Numbered from the stretch's first letter, positions 44,340 to 52,678 are shown. The stretch is DNA of 64,000 nt from CAZEDM01 sp964511075 (GCA_964511075.1 CAZEDM010000002.1:243396-307395), one strand, 5' to 3'. A program made the numbers and translations. Notes: generated by a model not told the origin, from the sequence alone.

Positions 44340-44810
44340 ATGGATCAGTATAAGAATTTCTTCAGACACTGGGATAACGTGCATAACATCACGGTGAAGG
44401 TGATGAAATTGTTTCCAGAAAACAAAAAGGATTTCAAGCCAACAGAGCCGATGATGACGGTTATGGGGCTTATGAAACATATCGCCACTGCAGAGAAAAC
44501 CTTCTTAGAGAGTTGCAAGAAAGGCTCAATCGAGTATGAAGATTTCAGGAAATATGGAAAGATAGATTTCCCCGACCTGAAAAGTTTAATTGGTTATTTC
44601 GAGGAGACGCATAAAGAGATCAATGCCTATTATTCCCAGGCGGGGGATAAGGGTATGGAGAAGATAATCAAGACCCCCTGGGGAGATTCGCCGGTCTTTC
44701 ACCAGCTCTCAGGTTCTTACGACCACGAATGGCATCACCGGGGGCAGCTTTATGTCTACCTGAGGCTTCTGGGAATCGAGCCGCCTTTCGTGTTTGAGTA
44801 TCCTCAATGA
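44340..44810 (+). CDS. DinB/YfiT-fold metalloprotein, possible bacillithiol-dependent transferase
   Basis: AAGGAGG precedes ATG 44340 (an in-frame TTG at 44325 overlaps that site), giving 156 residues. The DinB-like four-helix fold is shown by MGLMKHIATAEKTFLE with the first metal His near residue 48 and SYDHEWHHRGQLYVYLRLLG with two His near 129-133, the classic three-His site. Members include damage-inducible DinB proteins and the BstA group of thiol S-transferases that use bacillithiol. Since this genome encodes complete bacillithiol synthesis 8 kb upstream, a BstA-like detoxifying role is attractive but inferred. It is followed by a clear terminator. Confidence 0.85.
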   Translation: MDQYKNFFRHWDNVHNITVKVMKLFPENKKDFKPTEPMMTVMGLMKHIATAEKTFLESCKKGSIEYEDFRKYGKIDFPDLKSLIGYFEETHKEINAYYSQAGDKGMEKIIKTPWGDSPVFHQLSGSYDHEWHHRGQLYVYLRLLGIEPPFVFEYPQ

Positions 44811-44845
44811 TATAATAAAAGGAAAATGAAAGATTAAAAATTGAA

Positions 44846-44880
44846 AACCTCACCCTCTCCTTGAAAAAGAGAGGGGATGA
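44846..44880. repeat. CCTCACCC-type interspersed repeat, short copy
   Basis: AACCTCACCCTCTCCTTG and a complementary AGAGAGGGG tail form a hairpin. It is the same family as 16411-16447 and the copies around 55 kb. Confidence 0.75.
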
Positions 44881-44887
44881 GATTTGT

Positions 44888-44917
44888 AGAGACGCATAGA
44901 ATGCGTCTCTTTTTTTC
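44888..44917 (+). terminator. Rho-independent terminator after the DinB-fold gene
   Basis: The stem AGAGACGCAT/ATGCGTCTCT with a three-base loop is followed by a run of seven T. Confidence 0.9.
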
Positions 44918-44929
44918 CCAAGAAGGCAG

Positions 44930-44957
44930 TTGACAAATAAGTTTTATTTGCTATTTT
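44930..44957 (+). promoter_or_regulatory. Promoter of the EF-G-like gene
   Basis: TTGACA (44930-44935), a 16-base spacer and TATTTT (44952-44957) lie 13 bases after the preceding terminator. Confidence 0.65.
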
Positions 44958-45000
44958 ATCCCACAAAGTAACCCTTCAATTGGAAAATAAGGAGGATATT

Positions 45001-47085
45001 TTGAAGGAATTTAAAACCGAACAGCTGAGGAATCTGGGGGTGGTGGCGCATGGGGGTGCAGGTAAGACCTCCCTGGTGGAGGCGATGCTTTATTCTGCAG
45101 GAGTTACCAGCAGACTGGGCAGGGTGGACGACGGGAACACCGTTTCTGATTATAATGAGGACGAGATTGCCAGAAAAATCTCAATCTCCTCTTCTTTGCT
45201 TCACCTGGAATGGAAAGACTGCAAGATCAATTTTGTGGATGTGCCGGGCTATCAGGATTTCATAGGGGAGATAATCTCCGGATTAAGGGTGACTGAAACC
45301 GCCTTGATTCTGATTTCCGCCTTATCCGGCGTAGAGGTGGGAACAGAGCAGGTCTGGTCGATCGCGGAAAGGTATGGTATCTCCAGGGCCTTTTTCATAA
45401 ACAAGCTGGATAAGGAGCATGCGGAGTTCGGCAAGATAGTGGAGAAGATTCAAAAAAGATTTGGCCATCAGGCTATTCCTTTGCAGATACCCATAGGTGA
45501 GGGGCTGAACTTCAAAGGATTAGTTGACCTGGTGAAGATGAAAGCTTATCTGTTTGAAGGAACCGAAGCCAGGGAAGACAAAATCCCCCAGGAGCTTGAG
45601 GAGAGGGTGAAAAAAGCACGCGAGAAACTGGTCGAGGCTGTGGCTGAGGCAGACGATAGCCTTCTGGAAAAATATTTCGAGAAAAGCTCTTTAACCGAGG
45701 ATGAATTCAAAACCGGACTGAGGAAAGGAATTTCCGAGCACAAGGTTTTCCCCATCTTCTGTGGTTCTGTCACAAACTGCTGGGGGACGAAGCAGCTTCT
45801 GGATCACATTGCGGATTTCTTTCCTTCACCTGCCGATTTCAAGGAAGTTAAAGGGAAAGAACCCAGCTCAGGCAAAGAAAAAAAATTGAAGATCTCCCCG
45901 GGTGGCCCTCTGGCGGCTTTGGTTTTCAAGACCGTCTCCGAGCCGCATGTGGGTGAGCTGTCCTTTTTGAAGGTGTTTTCCGGTAAGCTCAAATCGGGAG
46001 ACGATGTTCTCAACTCAGGCACCAACACGGCAGAGAGAATTGGCCAGATATATTCTATGAACGGCAGGGAAAGAAAAGAGACCGGATTCGTTATAGCCGG
46101 AGATCTGGGTGCTCTGGTCAAATTGAAAAATACTCACACCGGCGATACCCTCTGCGACAAAAAAGAGCAGATCGTAATCCTGCCAGTCGAATTCCCTCAT
46201 CCGGTGATAAATTTAGCCATCAGACCCAAATCCAAAGGGGATGAGGAGAAAATCGCCAACGGTTTTGCCAAATTACACGAGGAGGACCCCACCTTCATTA
46301 TGGAGGTGGATCCGGATATAAAGCAGACGATCATCCACGGGCAGGGCGAGCTTCACCTGGAGATAATCGTGGACCGGCTGAAAAGGAAATTCGGGGTAGA
46401 GGCGGAGATCGAAAAACCCAGGATACCCTACAGGGAGACCATCAAAGCCAAAGTTGAAACTCAGGGTAAGTACAAAAGACAATCCGGCGGCAGGGGTCAA
46501 TACGGTGACTGCTGGCTCAGACTGGAGCCCTTGGGAAGGAGTGAAGGGTTTCAATTCGAGAACGAGATAGTGGGTGGGGCGATTCCTTCCAAATATATAC
46601 CAGCGGTGGAGAAGGGCGTGGTGGAGGCGATGAACGAGGGGGTGGTAGCAGGTTATAGGATGGTAGATTTGAAAGTTACGGTTTACGATGGAACATATCA
46701 CGATGTCGACTCCTCGGACCTGGCTTTCAAAATCGCCGGCTCAATGGGATTCAAAAAAGCAGCCGTAGAGGCGAAGCCCGTACTGCTTGAGCCTATATAT
46801 ATAGTAGAGGTAACCGTGCCGGAGGAATTTATGGGTGATGTGATGGGGGATCTATCTGCCCGTAGGGGCCGGATATTGGGTATGGAAAGCGATGGGAGTT
46901 TCCAGAAGATAAAGGCTCAGGTTCCCTTAGCTGAATTATACAGGTACTCCACCTCTCTGCGCTCCTTGACTCAGGGCAGAGGGCTTCATTCCCGCGAGTT
47001 CTCCCATTATGAGGAAGTACCCAGGGAGATAGCGGATAAGATAATAAAAGAGTCACAGGAGGCGAAGGAGAAGGAACAGAAATAA
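45001..47085 (+). CDS. Elongation factor G-like GTPase (EF-G2/FusA2 group)
   Basis: AAGGAGG lies six bases before TTG 45001, so this rare start is preferred over TTG 44980; it gives 694 residues. The GTPase domain has a divergent P-loop AHGGAGKTSL near residues 11-20 (translational EF-G has AHIDAGKTT), DVPGYQDF (G3) near 80 and NKLDKE (G4) near 137. Domains II-V follow: HTGDTLCDK, the GQGELHLEIIVDRLKRKFG segment near 450 and the C-terminal GDVMGDLSARRGRILGME near 615. This is the paralogous EF-G-like group, as in mycobacterial FusA2 and Thermus EF-G-2, not the main translocase. Its role in translation is poorly defined. It is a single-gene transcription unit. Confidence 0.9.
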   Translation: MKEFKTEQLRNLGVVAHGGAGKTSLVEAMLYSAGVTSRLGRVDDGNTVSDYNEDEIARKISISSSLLHLEWKDCKINFVDVPGYQDFIGEIISGLRVTETALILISALSGVEVGTEQVWSIAERYGISRAFFINKLDKEHAEFGKIVEKIQKRFGHQAIPLQIPIGEGLNFKGLVDLVKMKAYLFEGTEAREDKIPQELEERVKKAREKLVEAVAEADDSLLEKYFEKSSLTEDEFKTGLRKGISEHKVFPIFCGSVTNCWGTKQLLDHIADFFPSPADFKEVKGKEPSSGKEKKLKISPGGPLAALVFKTVSEPHVGELSFLKVFSGKLKSGDDVLNSGTNTAERIGQIYSMNGRERKETGFVIAGDLGALVKLKNTHTGDTLCDKKEQIVILPVEFPHPVINLAIRPKSKGDEEKIANGFAKLHEEDPTFIMEVDPDIKQTIIHGQGELHLEIIVDRLKRKFGVEAEIEKPRIPYRETIKAKVETQGKYKRQSGGRGQYGDCWLRLEPLGRSEGFQFENEIVGGAIPSKYIPAVEKGVVEAMNEGVVAGYRMVDLKVTVYDGTYHDVDSSDLAFKIAGSMGFKKAAVEAKPVLLEPIYIVEVTVPEEFMGDVMGDLSARRGRILGMESDGSFQKIKAQVPLAELYRYSTSLRSLTQGRGLHSREFSHYEEVPREIADKIIKESQEAKEKEQK

Positions 47086-47523
47086 AGTAATGGAGTGCAT
47101 CAGCTCGCTGGTGCGTTTAAAAAGCAAGAGCAAGCTCTTGTACTCCAAGCTGATAGTCCGTAGTCTTAAAGGCTCAAGTCTAAAGAAAAATACAATAAAA
47201 AAGGATTAGAGGATTTAAAGGGTAAAGGGTTTGGAGAAAAAGAACGGATTTTCGTAATGTGAGGTTTTAGCCTCGCTTTTTTCTAGGTATGTCTGAACTC
47301 TTCTTCGCTGTGACGGAGGTCTTGAGACCTCCAAAAGCATAAAGGCTTTTAAAATTGAGAAAATTCTAAAAAAAGCTTGACAGGGAGTATTAGGAAAATA
47401 AGTTGAAAAGAAGTTTTTAGCTGTATAGAAAGCCGAGGAACTTAAAAGGGAAAGGAGGTGCACTTCCATTAATAGTTATCTGTTTTTTAACCGTTAACCT
47501 TAAACCTTTAAAAGGGGTAAAAG
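47086..47523. other. Gene-free region rich in palindromes, with a possible promoter
   Basis: It holds a GGAGTGCA double-hairpin element (47092-47146), a hairpin GTGAGG-TTTTAG-CCTCGC followed by TTTTTT (47259-47282) that could terminate transcription, GGAGGTCTTGAGACCTCC (47315-47332), and TTGACA-16-TAAGTT at 47377-47404 as a weak promoter for the barrel gene. No ORF has supporting features. Confidence 0.65.
47092..47146. repeat. GGAGTGCA double-hairpin element, inverted order relative to 40554-40601
   Basis: It contains the same two stem words as the copy at 40554-40601, GCATCAGC(T/G) and GCAAGAGCAAGCTCTTG, but in the opposite order. It ends GTACTCC and lies 7 bases after the EF-G-like stop. 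Confidence 0.85.
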
Positions 47524-48115
47524 ATGAGAAAAACTTGTCTGGTAATTTCGATCGTTGTTGCCGTGTCATTTCTAACTTTGACTGCCAATGCCTTTGATGG
47601 CGTGAGGAAAGGGTTTACCCTGGGAGGAGGAATTGGTCCAGGCTTCACCTCCTTTACCCAGGAGGTATCAAACGGTTTTACTTCAGTAAAATCAGACCGG
47701 GAGAATAAATTGGGACTTATGACCGATTTCAAGATCGGTTACGCCCCAACAGATTTCTGGGAGATATATTATACCAGCAAAGTATCCTGGTTTGGCATGG
47801 AGAATTCCCTGGGCGATAATGTAACCTGCTAACGGCTTGGGAGCCATAGGTGCGACCTATTATTTCAAGCCGCTAGCTCCGTCTCCTTTTATAGCTGGAG
47901 GAATTGGACTCTCCACCTGGATGGCACCATTTGAATCAGGTTCTGAAACCTGGATCGGTTTTGGCCTGTTTGTGGGAGGAGGTTATGAGTTTGCACCTCA
48001 CTTTAACGTGGAAGCGGATTTAATCTGGGGCAAGCCAACCGATTCTGAATTTGGAATTGATTTAAGCACGAATGCTCTTACTATAAAGGTTACGGTGAAT
48101 GCACTCGCCTACTAA
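47524..48115 (+). pseudogene. Outer-membrane beta-barrel protein interrupted by a +1 frameshift
   Basis: The first frame (47524-47832) codes for a signal peptide (VISIVVAVSFLTLTANAFDG) and the first strands (GFTLGGGIGPGFTSFTQEV), then stops at TAA 47830-47832. The rest of the same protein continues in the next frame from about 47825 (PANGLGAIGATYYFKP) to a C-terminal aromatic-ended strand (TIKVTVNALAY, stop 48115). Removing one base near 47827 (GTAACCTGCTAAC to GTAACCGCTAAC) restores a continuous protein of about 196 residues in the small OmpA/OmpW-like porin style. Either the gene is broken or the base is an assembly or sequencing error. The 5' and 3' parts keep coding character, so the break is recent. 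The family call is by composition. Confidence 0.8.
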
Positions 48116-48483
48116 TATTATCGCTTTTTTATCTTAGAAATTAGTACTGGCTAGACAAAGAAGAAGGGCAGGATGTTGAAAAGGTGACTATAGGTCACCT
48201 TTTCAATTTTGAACATCCGTTGGGCAGTTTTGAATAACTCTTCTCGTGATACAGAAAAATTAACCCTCAGTAATAGAGAAATAGGTGCAGGTCTGGCTGC
48301 AAATATTAAGTGAGCTACACGTCAAAAGAAAAATTTTGGATTTTACTGGGCAGCCTTTGGCTTTTTTATTCAGGGTTAAGTCAAATTTCTATTGCCTTTT
48401 TTGACGGATTCTGTTAATTATAAAGATGAAAAAAATTTAATTCAAGCAGCGAGTCCGTAGGAACATAAAGAGGAGAGGATAAT
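48116..48483. other. Gene-free region with a long hairpin
   Basis: The span 48171-48218 forms a nested hairpin: inner arms AAAAGGTGAC/GTCACCTTTT and outer arms GGATGTT/AACATCC, with only a loose T-rich stretch after it. The rest (48219-48483) holds nothing that I can support, beyond a TTGACG near 48401 without a well-spaced -10. Confidence 0.6.
48171..48218 (+). terminator. Nested hairpin, probable terminator after the barrel gene
   Basis: Ten-base perfect inner arms with a five-base loop are followed by TTTTCAATTTT. The outer GGATGTT/AACATCC pairing makes it unusually long for a simple terminator. Confidence 0.6.
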
Positions 48484-49239
48484 ATGTCTGGTCATTCGAA
48501 ATGGGCAACCATAAGAAGGAAAAAAGAGAGAACCGATGCGGAAAGAGGAAAAGTCTTCACCAAGCTGATAAAGGAGCTTACCATAGCTGCCAGGCAGGGT
48601 GGGGGGGATCCTGATGGGAATCCCAGACTAAGATCGGCGATTCTGGCGGCAAAGGCGGCTAATATGCCGGCTGCAAATATCGACAGGGCAGTCAAGAAAG
48701 GAACCGGTGAGCTTCCCGGCGTATCCTATGAGGAGGTGAACTACGAGGGTTATGGACCAGGAGGAGTAGCGATTTTAGTTGAGGTAACCACTGACAATAA
48801 GAATCGCACCGTTTCCGAGATCAGAAATATCTTTTCCAAAAACGGAGGGAACTTAGGCGAGGTAGGGTGTGTGGGCTGGATGTTTGAGAAAAGAGGTTTG
48901 ATCAATGTGGATAAAGGGGAGGTGGAGGAAGAAAAGCTTATGGAGATAGTCTTGGATGCCGGGGCTATTGATATGAGGTCAGAAGAGGAATATTATGAGA
49001 TACTTGCGCCTTTCAATATGTTCGAGGAGGTCAAACAGGCACTGGAGCAGAATAAAATCAGCTATTCCAATGCCGAGTTGACAATGATTCCGCAGACAAA
49101 TGTAAAGCTGGAGGGAAAAGAGGCAGAGCATATGCTCAAATTGATGCAGGCGTTGGAAGAACACGATGATGTGCAGAAGGTTTACGCCAACTTTGATATC
49201 TCCGATGAGATAATGGAAAAGATAAGCGTTCAATCTTAA
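48484..49239 (+). CDS. YebC/PmpR family DNA-binding regulator or translation activator
   Basis: The 251-residue protein opens with the family signature MSGHSKWATIRRKKERTDAE and continues with FTKLIKELTIAARQGGGDPD, NPRLRSAILAAKAANMPAANI and YEGYGPGGVAILVE. These define the YebC/PmpR/TACO1 family, whose members are reported as transcription regulators or as factors that relieve ribosome stalling. Length and motif order are normal. AGAGGAGAG lies about 6 bases before the ATG. yebC precedes ruvC-ruvA-ruvB in very many bacteria, as here, although a palindromic element of about 74 bases separates them. Confidence 0.95.
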   Translation: MSGHSKWATIRRKKERTDAERGKVFTKLIKELTIAARQGGGDPDGNPRLRSAILAAKAANMPAANIDRAVKKGTGELPGVSYEEVNYEGYGPGGVAILVEVTTDNKNRTVSEIRNIFSKNGGNLGEVGCVGWMFEKRGLINVDKGEVEEEKLMEIVLDAGAIDMRSEEEYYEILAPFNMFEEVKQALEQNKISYSNAELTMIPQTNVKLEGKEAEHMLKLMQALEEHDDVQKVYANFDISDEIMEKISVQS

Positions 49240-49249
49240 GGAGGATTCT

Positions 49250-49323
49250 GGAGTGCGAACCTTTAGGTTTGCCTGTCTCAGTTATTATAGTATAAGCGGG
49301 GTAAAGCTAAAGCTTTACACTCC
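49250..49323. repeat. GGAGTG double-hairpin element between yebC and ruvC
   Basis: The outer ends GGAGTG and CACTCC pair. The inner hairpins are GCGAACCTTTAGGTTTGC and GTAAAGCTAAAGCTTTAC. The stems differ completely from those at 40554 although the ends match. Confidence 0.88.
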
Positions 49324-49393
49324 ATTGGTTATTCATGATTTTTAGATAAGAATTAGTAGATAATAATATTCGAGAGGGTCGAGGATTAGAGGA

Positions 49394-49915
49394 TTGAGTA
49401 AAGACCAATTAGTAATACTGGGGATTGATCCGGGGAGCAAAGTAACCGGCTACGGGATCATCAGGGATAATCACAAGCAAACGATACTTGTGGATTGCGG
49501 CATCATAAAGATCTCATCCAAAAAGCCGTTTCCCGCAAAGTTGAAGGAGATCTATACCGGTATTGCTGAAATTATAGCCAGGACAAAGCCGGATGAGCTG
49601 GCAGTGGAAAAGGCTTTCTACAGCAAGAACGCCAAATCAGCCCTGGTTATGGGGGAGATAAGGGGGATAGCTCTTCTCTCTGGCGCCCAGGCTGAAGTTC
49701 CCGTAGCGGAGTATTCGCCCAGGGAGATCAAATCATCCATCGTGGGAACAGGAGCAGCCTCCAAGATGCAGGTGCAGTATATGGTGAAAAATATCCTGAA
49801 TATGAAAAGACTGCCTGAGTCCGAGGATGCCTCCGATGCCCTGGCTATCGCCTTATGTCACCTGAATAAGTTAAAAACAAAAAAACGTTTGAAGGAACTG
49901 GAGAGGAAAACGTGA
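49394..49915 (+). CDS. ruvC: RuvC Holliday junction endonuclease
   Basis: The 173-residue protein starts at TTG (MSKDQLVILGIDPGS), with only GAGG close upstream and no alternative ATG in range. The four acidic catalytic residues are represented by GIDPG (Asp about 12), ELAVEKAF (Glu about 74) and PESEDASDALAIA (about 145-152). RuvC resolves Holliday junctions by symmetric nicking, working with RuvAB. The stop overlaps the ruvA start (GTGA), so they are translationally coupled. The 5' leader consists of the repeat word gagggtcgaggattagagg rather than a defined promoter. Confidence 0.95.
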   Translation: MSKDQLVILGIDPGSKVTGYGIIRDNHKQTILVDCGIIKISSKKPFPAKLKEIYTGIAEIIARTKPDELAVEKAFYSKNAKSALVMGEIRGIALLSGAQAEVPVAEYSPREIKSSIVGTGAASKMQVQYMVKNILNMKRLPESEDASDALAIALCHLNKLKTKKRLKELERKT

Positions 49916-50523
49916 TCGCCTATTTAGATGGAAAATTAATTGAAAAAACCCCCACTCAAATTATTCTGGAAGTAAACGGGGTGGGATATTGCGTCAACAT
50001 TCCAGTATCCACTTATGAGAAAATCGGCGAACCGGGCTCTAAAGTAAAAATCATAACTTATCAACATGTGCGGGAGGATTGTCTTCAGCTTTACGGATTT
50101 TTCACCCCTGAGGAAAAATGGCTTTTCGAGGCCTTGATCTCGGTCAACGGAGTAGGTCCCAGAACCGGGCTGGGAATTTTGTCCTTTATCTCAGTGAATG
50201 ATTTTCACCGGGCGGTGATGGAGGAGGAGATAGATTTTCTGAGCAAAGTCCCCGGAATAGGGAGAAAAACTGCCCAGAGGCTGGTAGTGGAGCTTAAGGA
50301 AAAATTAGGTAAGCTGGATTTGAAGAAAGATGTAACGGTAAAATCAAAGGATCAGGTCGAGGCACAGGTTATTCAGGAAGCCATCTTAGCCCTGGTCTCT
50401 TTGGGGTACAATCGCTACCAGGCTAAGAAGATCATAGAGAAAGGCAAAGAAGGAATAGAGGATAAATTATCAGTAGAGGAGCTTATTAAAAGAGCCTTAA
50501 GGCAAGTAGACGGTAGTCAGTAG
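49912..50523 (+). CDS. ruvA: RuvA Holliday junction-binding subunit
   Basis: The 203-residue protein starts at GTG overlapping the ruvC stop by four bases. It has the N-terminal OB fold (MIAYLDGKLIEKTPTQIILE), the two helix-hairpin-helix motifs (LISVNGVGPRTGLGILS and KVPGIGRKTAQRLVVELK near residues 78-125), and the C-terminal domain III (AILALVSLGYNRYQAKKII) that contacts RuvB. RuvA tetramers hold the four-way junction and load the RuvB motor. Length and domain order are standard. ruvB follows after 66 bases that include a short gtggttagtgaacag repeat word. Confidence 0.96.
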   Translation: MIAYLDGKLIEKTPTQIILEVNGVGYCVNIPVSTYEKIGEPGSKVKIITYQHVREDCLQLYGFFTPEEKWLFEALISVNGVGPRTGLGILSFISVNDFHRAVMEEEIDFLSKVPGIGRKTAQRLVVELKEKLGKLDLKKDVTVKSKDQVEAQVIQEAILALVSLGYNRYQAKKIIEKGKEGIEDKLSVEELIKRALRQVDGSQ

Positions 50524-50589
50524 ATAGCATACAGGGTCATTAAGTGGTTAGTGAACAGAGGTGACACTGATCACTGTTTTTAAAAAAAT

Positions 50590-51609
50590 ATGGCAGAAAG
50601 AATAACATCTCCCCAGGTGCTCTCCGAGGAGTTAGAACTCGACTTAACCTTACGCCCCTCGCGTTTCGAGGAGTTCGTGGGGCAGGATAAGGTTAAGGAA
50701 AACCTTAATATTTTTATCCAGGCGGCAAAAAAGAGAAAAGAGGCTTTAGAGCATTCACTGTTCTATGGTCCACCTGGTCTGGGTAAGACCACCTTAGCCT
50801 TTATAATTGCCAGGGAGATGGGGGTGAATATAAAATCCACCTCGGGACCCATCCTGGATAAGCCTGCTGATTTAGCCGGGATTCTGACTAACCTGCAGCC
50901 GGGAGAAGTTTTATTCATAGACGAGATTCACCGTCTGAATCATGTGGTAGAGGAATATCTTTATCCGGCAATGGAGGATTTCACCCTGGATATTATGATT
51001 GAGAAAGGACCTTCTGCCAGGTCAGTCAAGTTAAACTTGAACAGGTTTACCCTGATCGGGGCAACTACCAGAGCCGGGCTTTTGACCTCTCCTTTGAGGT
51101 CGAGGTTCGGGGTAGTCAGCCGGTTAGATTTTTATCCTCCGGAGGATTTATACAAGATAGTCCAGCGTTCAGCTAAAATATTAAATGTTTTCATCACGGA
51201 TGAAGGAGCTTTTGAGATTGCCAAAAGGTCGAGAGGGACTCCCAGGGTAGCCAACCGGCTTTTGAGAAGGGTCAGGGATTTTGCCCAGGTAAAAGCAAAA
51301 GGGAAAATTGACCGCAAGGTGGCAATCGAGGCCTTGGAGATGTTAGCTGTGGATGAGAAGGGCCTGGACGAGATGGATAAGAGGATTTTAGACGTGATCA
51401 TTCAGAAATTCAAAGGTGGTCCGGTGGGTATTAATACGATTGCAGTAGCAGTAGGTGAGGAAGAAGATACAATTGAGGAGATATATGAACCTTTTTTAAT
51501 TCAGGAGGGGCTTCTAAGCCGAACCCCCAGAGGAAGAATTGCCACGGACTTAGCCTATCAACACTTAGAGATAAAAAAAGAATCGAAAAATCAGGGAAAT
51601 CTTTTTTAG
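50590..51609 (+). CDS. ruvB: RuvB branch-migration ATPase
   Basis: The 339-residue AAA+ motor has LRPSRFEEFVGQDKVKENL at the N-terminus, Walker A GPPGLGKTT near residue 60, Walker B LFIDEIHRL near 110, sensor 1 GATTRAG near 155, and the arginine-finger and winged-helix region (GGPVGINTIAVAVGEE) near 275-290. It drives Holliday junction branch migration with RuvA and hands junctions to RuvC. The ATG lacks a strong ribosome-binding site, since the upstream sequence is T- and A-rich repeat DNA. queH starts 2 bases after its stop, so the two are co-translated. Confidence 0.97.
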   Translation: MAERITSPQVLSEELELDLTLRPSRFEEFVGQDKVKENLNIFIQAAKKRKEALEHSLFYGPPGLGKTTLAFIIAREMGVNIKSTSGPILDKPADLAGILTNLQPGEVLFIDEIHRLNHVVEEYLYPAMEDFTLDIMIEKGPSARSVKLNLNRFTLIGATTRAGLLTSPLRSRFGVVSRLDFYPPEDLYKIVQRSAKILNVFITDEGAFEIAKRSRGTPRVANRLLRRVRDFAQVKAKGKIDRKVAIEALEMLAVDEKGLDEMDKRILDVIIQKFKGGPVGINTIAVAVGEEEDTIEEIYEPFLIQEGLLSRTPRGRIATDLAYQHLEIKKESKNQGNLF

Positions 51610-51611
51610 AT

Positions 51612-52181
51612 ATGGAGATTCTAATACATGTCTGCTGTGGTCCCTGCCTGACTTATCCTTTAAAAAGATTGACCGAAAAAGGTCATACCCTGACCGGCTT
51701 CTGGTATAATCCCAATATCCATCCCTATACCGAATATCAAAACAGATTAGAGGCGGCAAGGTATCTGGAATGGTCAAAAGTTTTTCCCATGATTTATGAG
51801 GATTTCTATGATTTAGAGGGATTCCTTAAAGAGATACTCCCGCATTTAGAGGACCGTTGCAGGTTCTGTTACCAGTTAAGATTGGAGAGAACTGCCCGGG
51901 TAGCCAGGGAAAAAGGATTTGAGGCTTTCTCCACTACGCTTTTGGTCAGCCCCACTCAGAAACATGAGCTGATAAATGAGATCGGGGAAAAGTTAGCCGA
52001 AAAATATCAGGTTAAATTCTTCTACGAGGATTTAAGACCGGGATATTATGAAGGCAAGAGCTTGGCTAAGGAATTGGATCTATACCGGCAGAAATACTGC
52101 GGGTGCATTTTCAGCGAGAAGGAAAGGTATTATAAGAAGGGTTCGAGGGATCAAGGGTTCAAGGGTTCAAAGGACAAATAG
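51612..52181 (+). CDS. queH: QueH, epoxyqueuosine reductase
   Basis: The protein of up to 189 residues has the QueH (DUF208) cysteines: HVCCGPCL near residues 7-12, DRCRFCYQLR near 82-89 and KYCGCIFSE near 159-162, which bind a [4Fe-4S] cluster and a second metal site. It performs the last step of queuosine synthesis in tRNA, reducing epoxyqueuosine to queuosine; queA, the preceding step, lies 570 bases downstream. The last roughly 15 residues (KKGSRDQGFKGSKDK) translate a gggttcaagg heptad repeat, so the natural C-terminus has been lengthened by repeat DNA. It starts 2 bases after ruvB. Confidence 0.93.
   Translation: MEILIHVCCGPCLTYPLKRLTEKGHTLTGFWYNPNIHPYTEYQNRLEAARYLEWSKVFPMIYEDFYDLEGFLKEILPHLEDRCRFCYQLRLERTARVAREKGFEAFSTTLLVSPTQKHELINEIGEKLAEKYQVKFFYEDLRPGYYEGKSLAKELDLYRQKYCGCIFSEKERYYKKGSRDQGFKGSKDK
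52139..52173. repeat. Heptad word repeat inside the 3' end of queH
   Basis: Degenerate copies of GGGTTCAA (gggttcgaggg, atcaagggttcaagggttcaaagg) continue through the stop codon region of queH. Confidence 0.75.
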
Positions 52182-52186
52182 TTTTC

Positions 52187-52305
52187 GCAGGGCGACCCTT
52201 TCAGGGTTGCATTTATCTAATTCGCAGGGCAAGGCTTCAGCCTTGCTTTCGTGTAAAGATGTTCAAATCATAAAGAAGTTCGCCGGGCAATCCGGCTTTG
52301 GCGGG
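52187..52305. repeat. Three different palindromes in tandem
   Basis: GCAGGGCGACCCTTTCAGGGTTGC (imperfect, 52187-52210), GCAGGGCAAGGCTTCAGCCTTGC (52224-52246) and CGCCGGGCAATCCGGCTTTGGCGGG (52281-52305) follow one another. The CGCAGGG or CGCCGGG left flank is shared while the stem words differ. Confidence 0.85.
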
Positions 52306-52323
52306 ACAAAAGTTCAAGAAAAA

Positions 52324-52551
52324 ATGATTACTAACTTTGGCAAGTTGATAATTTTATTGGGGGTGGTTTTGATTCTTCTGGGTGGGGCTATGTATCTTTT
52401 CGGGAAATTGCCTTTTTTGGGTAAACTGCCCGGGGATATTCATATCCAGAAGAAAAATTTCTCCTTTTATTTCCCTTTAGCCTCCTCTGTTTTGATCAGC
52501 CTTATTCTTTCCTTGCTTTTTGTTCTGTATAATATATTTTTCAGGAAGTAG
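52324..52551 (+). CDS. DUF2905 family small membrane protein
   Basis: The frame is open far upstream, but that part overlaps queH and palindromic repeats; the conserved protein begins at ATG 52324 and has 75 residues. It has two membrane helices (LIILLGVVLILLGGAMYLFG and LASSVLISLILSLLFVLYNI) around the signature LPFLGKLPGDIHIQKKNFSFYFP, which is characteristic of DUF2905. Members often lie near ruvB and queA, as here; the function is unknown. The ribosome-binding site is weak, perhaps because repeat DNA has replaced the upstream region. A hairpin CCCACGTTGGGGCAACGTGGG follows the stop. Confidence 0.9.
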   Translation: MITNFGKLIILLGVVLILLGGAMYLFGKLPFLGKLPGDIHIQKKNFSFYFPLASSVLISLILSLLFVLYNIFFRK

Positions 52552-52559
52552 AAAGATTG

Positions 52560-52678
52560 ACCCACGTTGGGGCAACGTGGGTTTACTGGTTTTTGTTTTA
52601 TATTATATATTTATCAGAATGTAGGGGAGCCCCTTGTGGGCTCTCCAAAAAAAGGGAGGGGACAAGCCCCTCCCCTAC
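52560..52678. repeat. Hairpin plus GTAGGGGAG/CTCCCCTAC double-hairpin element
   Basis: ACCCACGTTGGGGCAACGTGGGT (52560-52582) may act as a terminator. At 52621-52678 the outer ends GTAGGGGAG and CTCCCCTAC pair around two inner hairpins, GGAGCCCCTTGTGGGCTCTCC (imperfect) and GGGAGGGGACAAGCCCCTCCC. Confidence 0.85.

Noticed and set aside
48401..48424. Promoter for yebC at TTGACG
   Set aside because: The nearest TATAAA gives a spacer of only 12 bases and no better -10 is found.
52048..52323. N-terminal extension of the DUF2905 reading frame
   Set aside because: It overlaps queH and palindromic repeats, is not protein-like, and the conserved family start is at ATG 52324.
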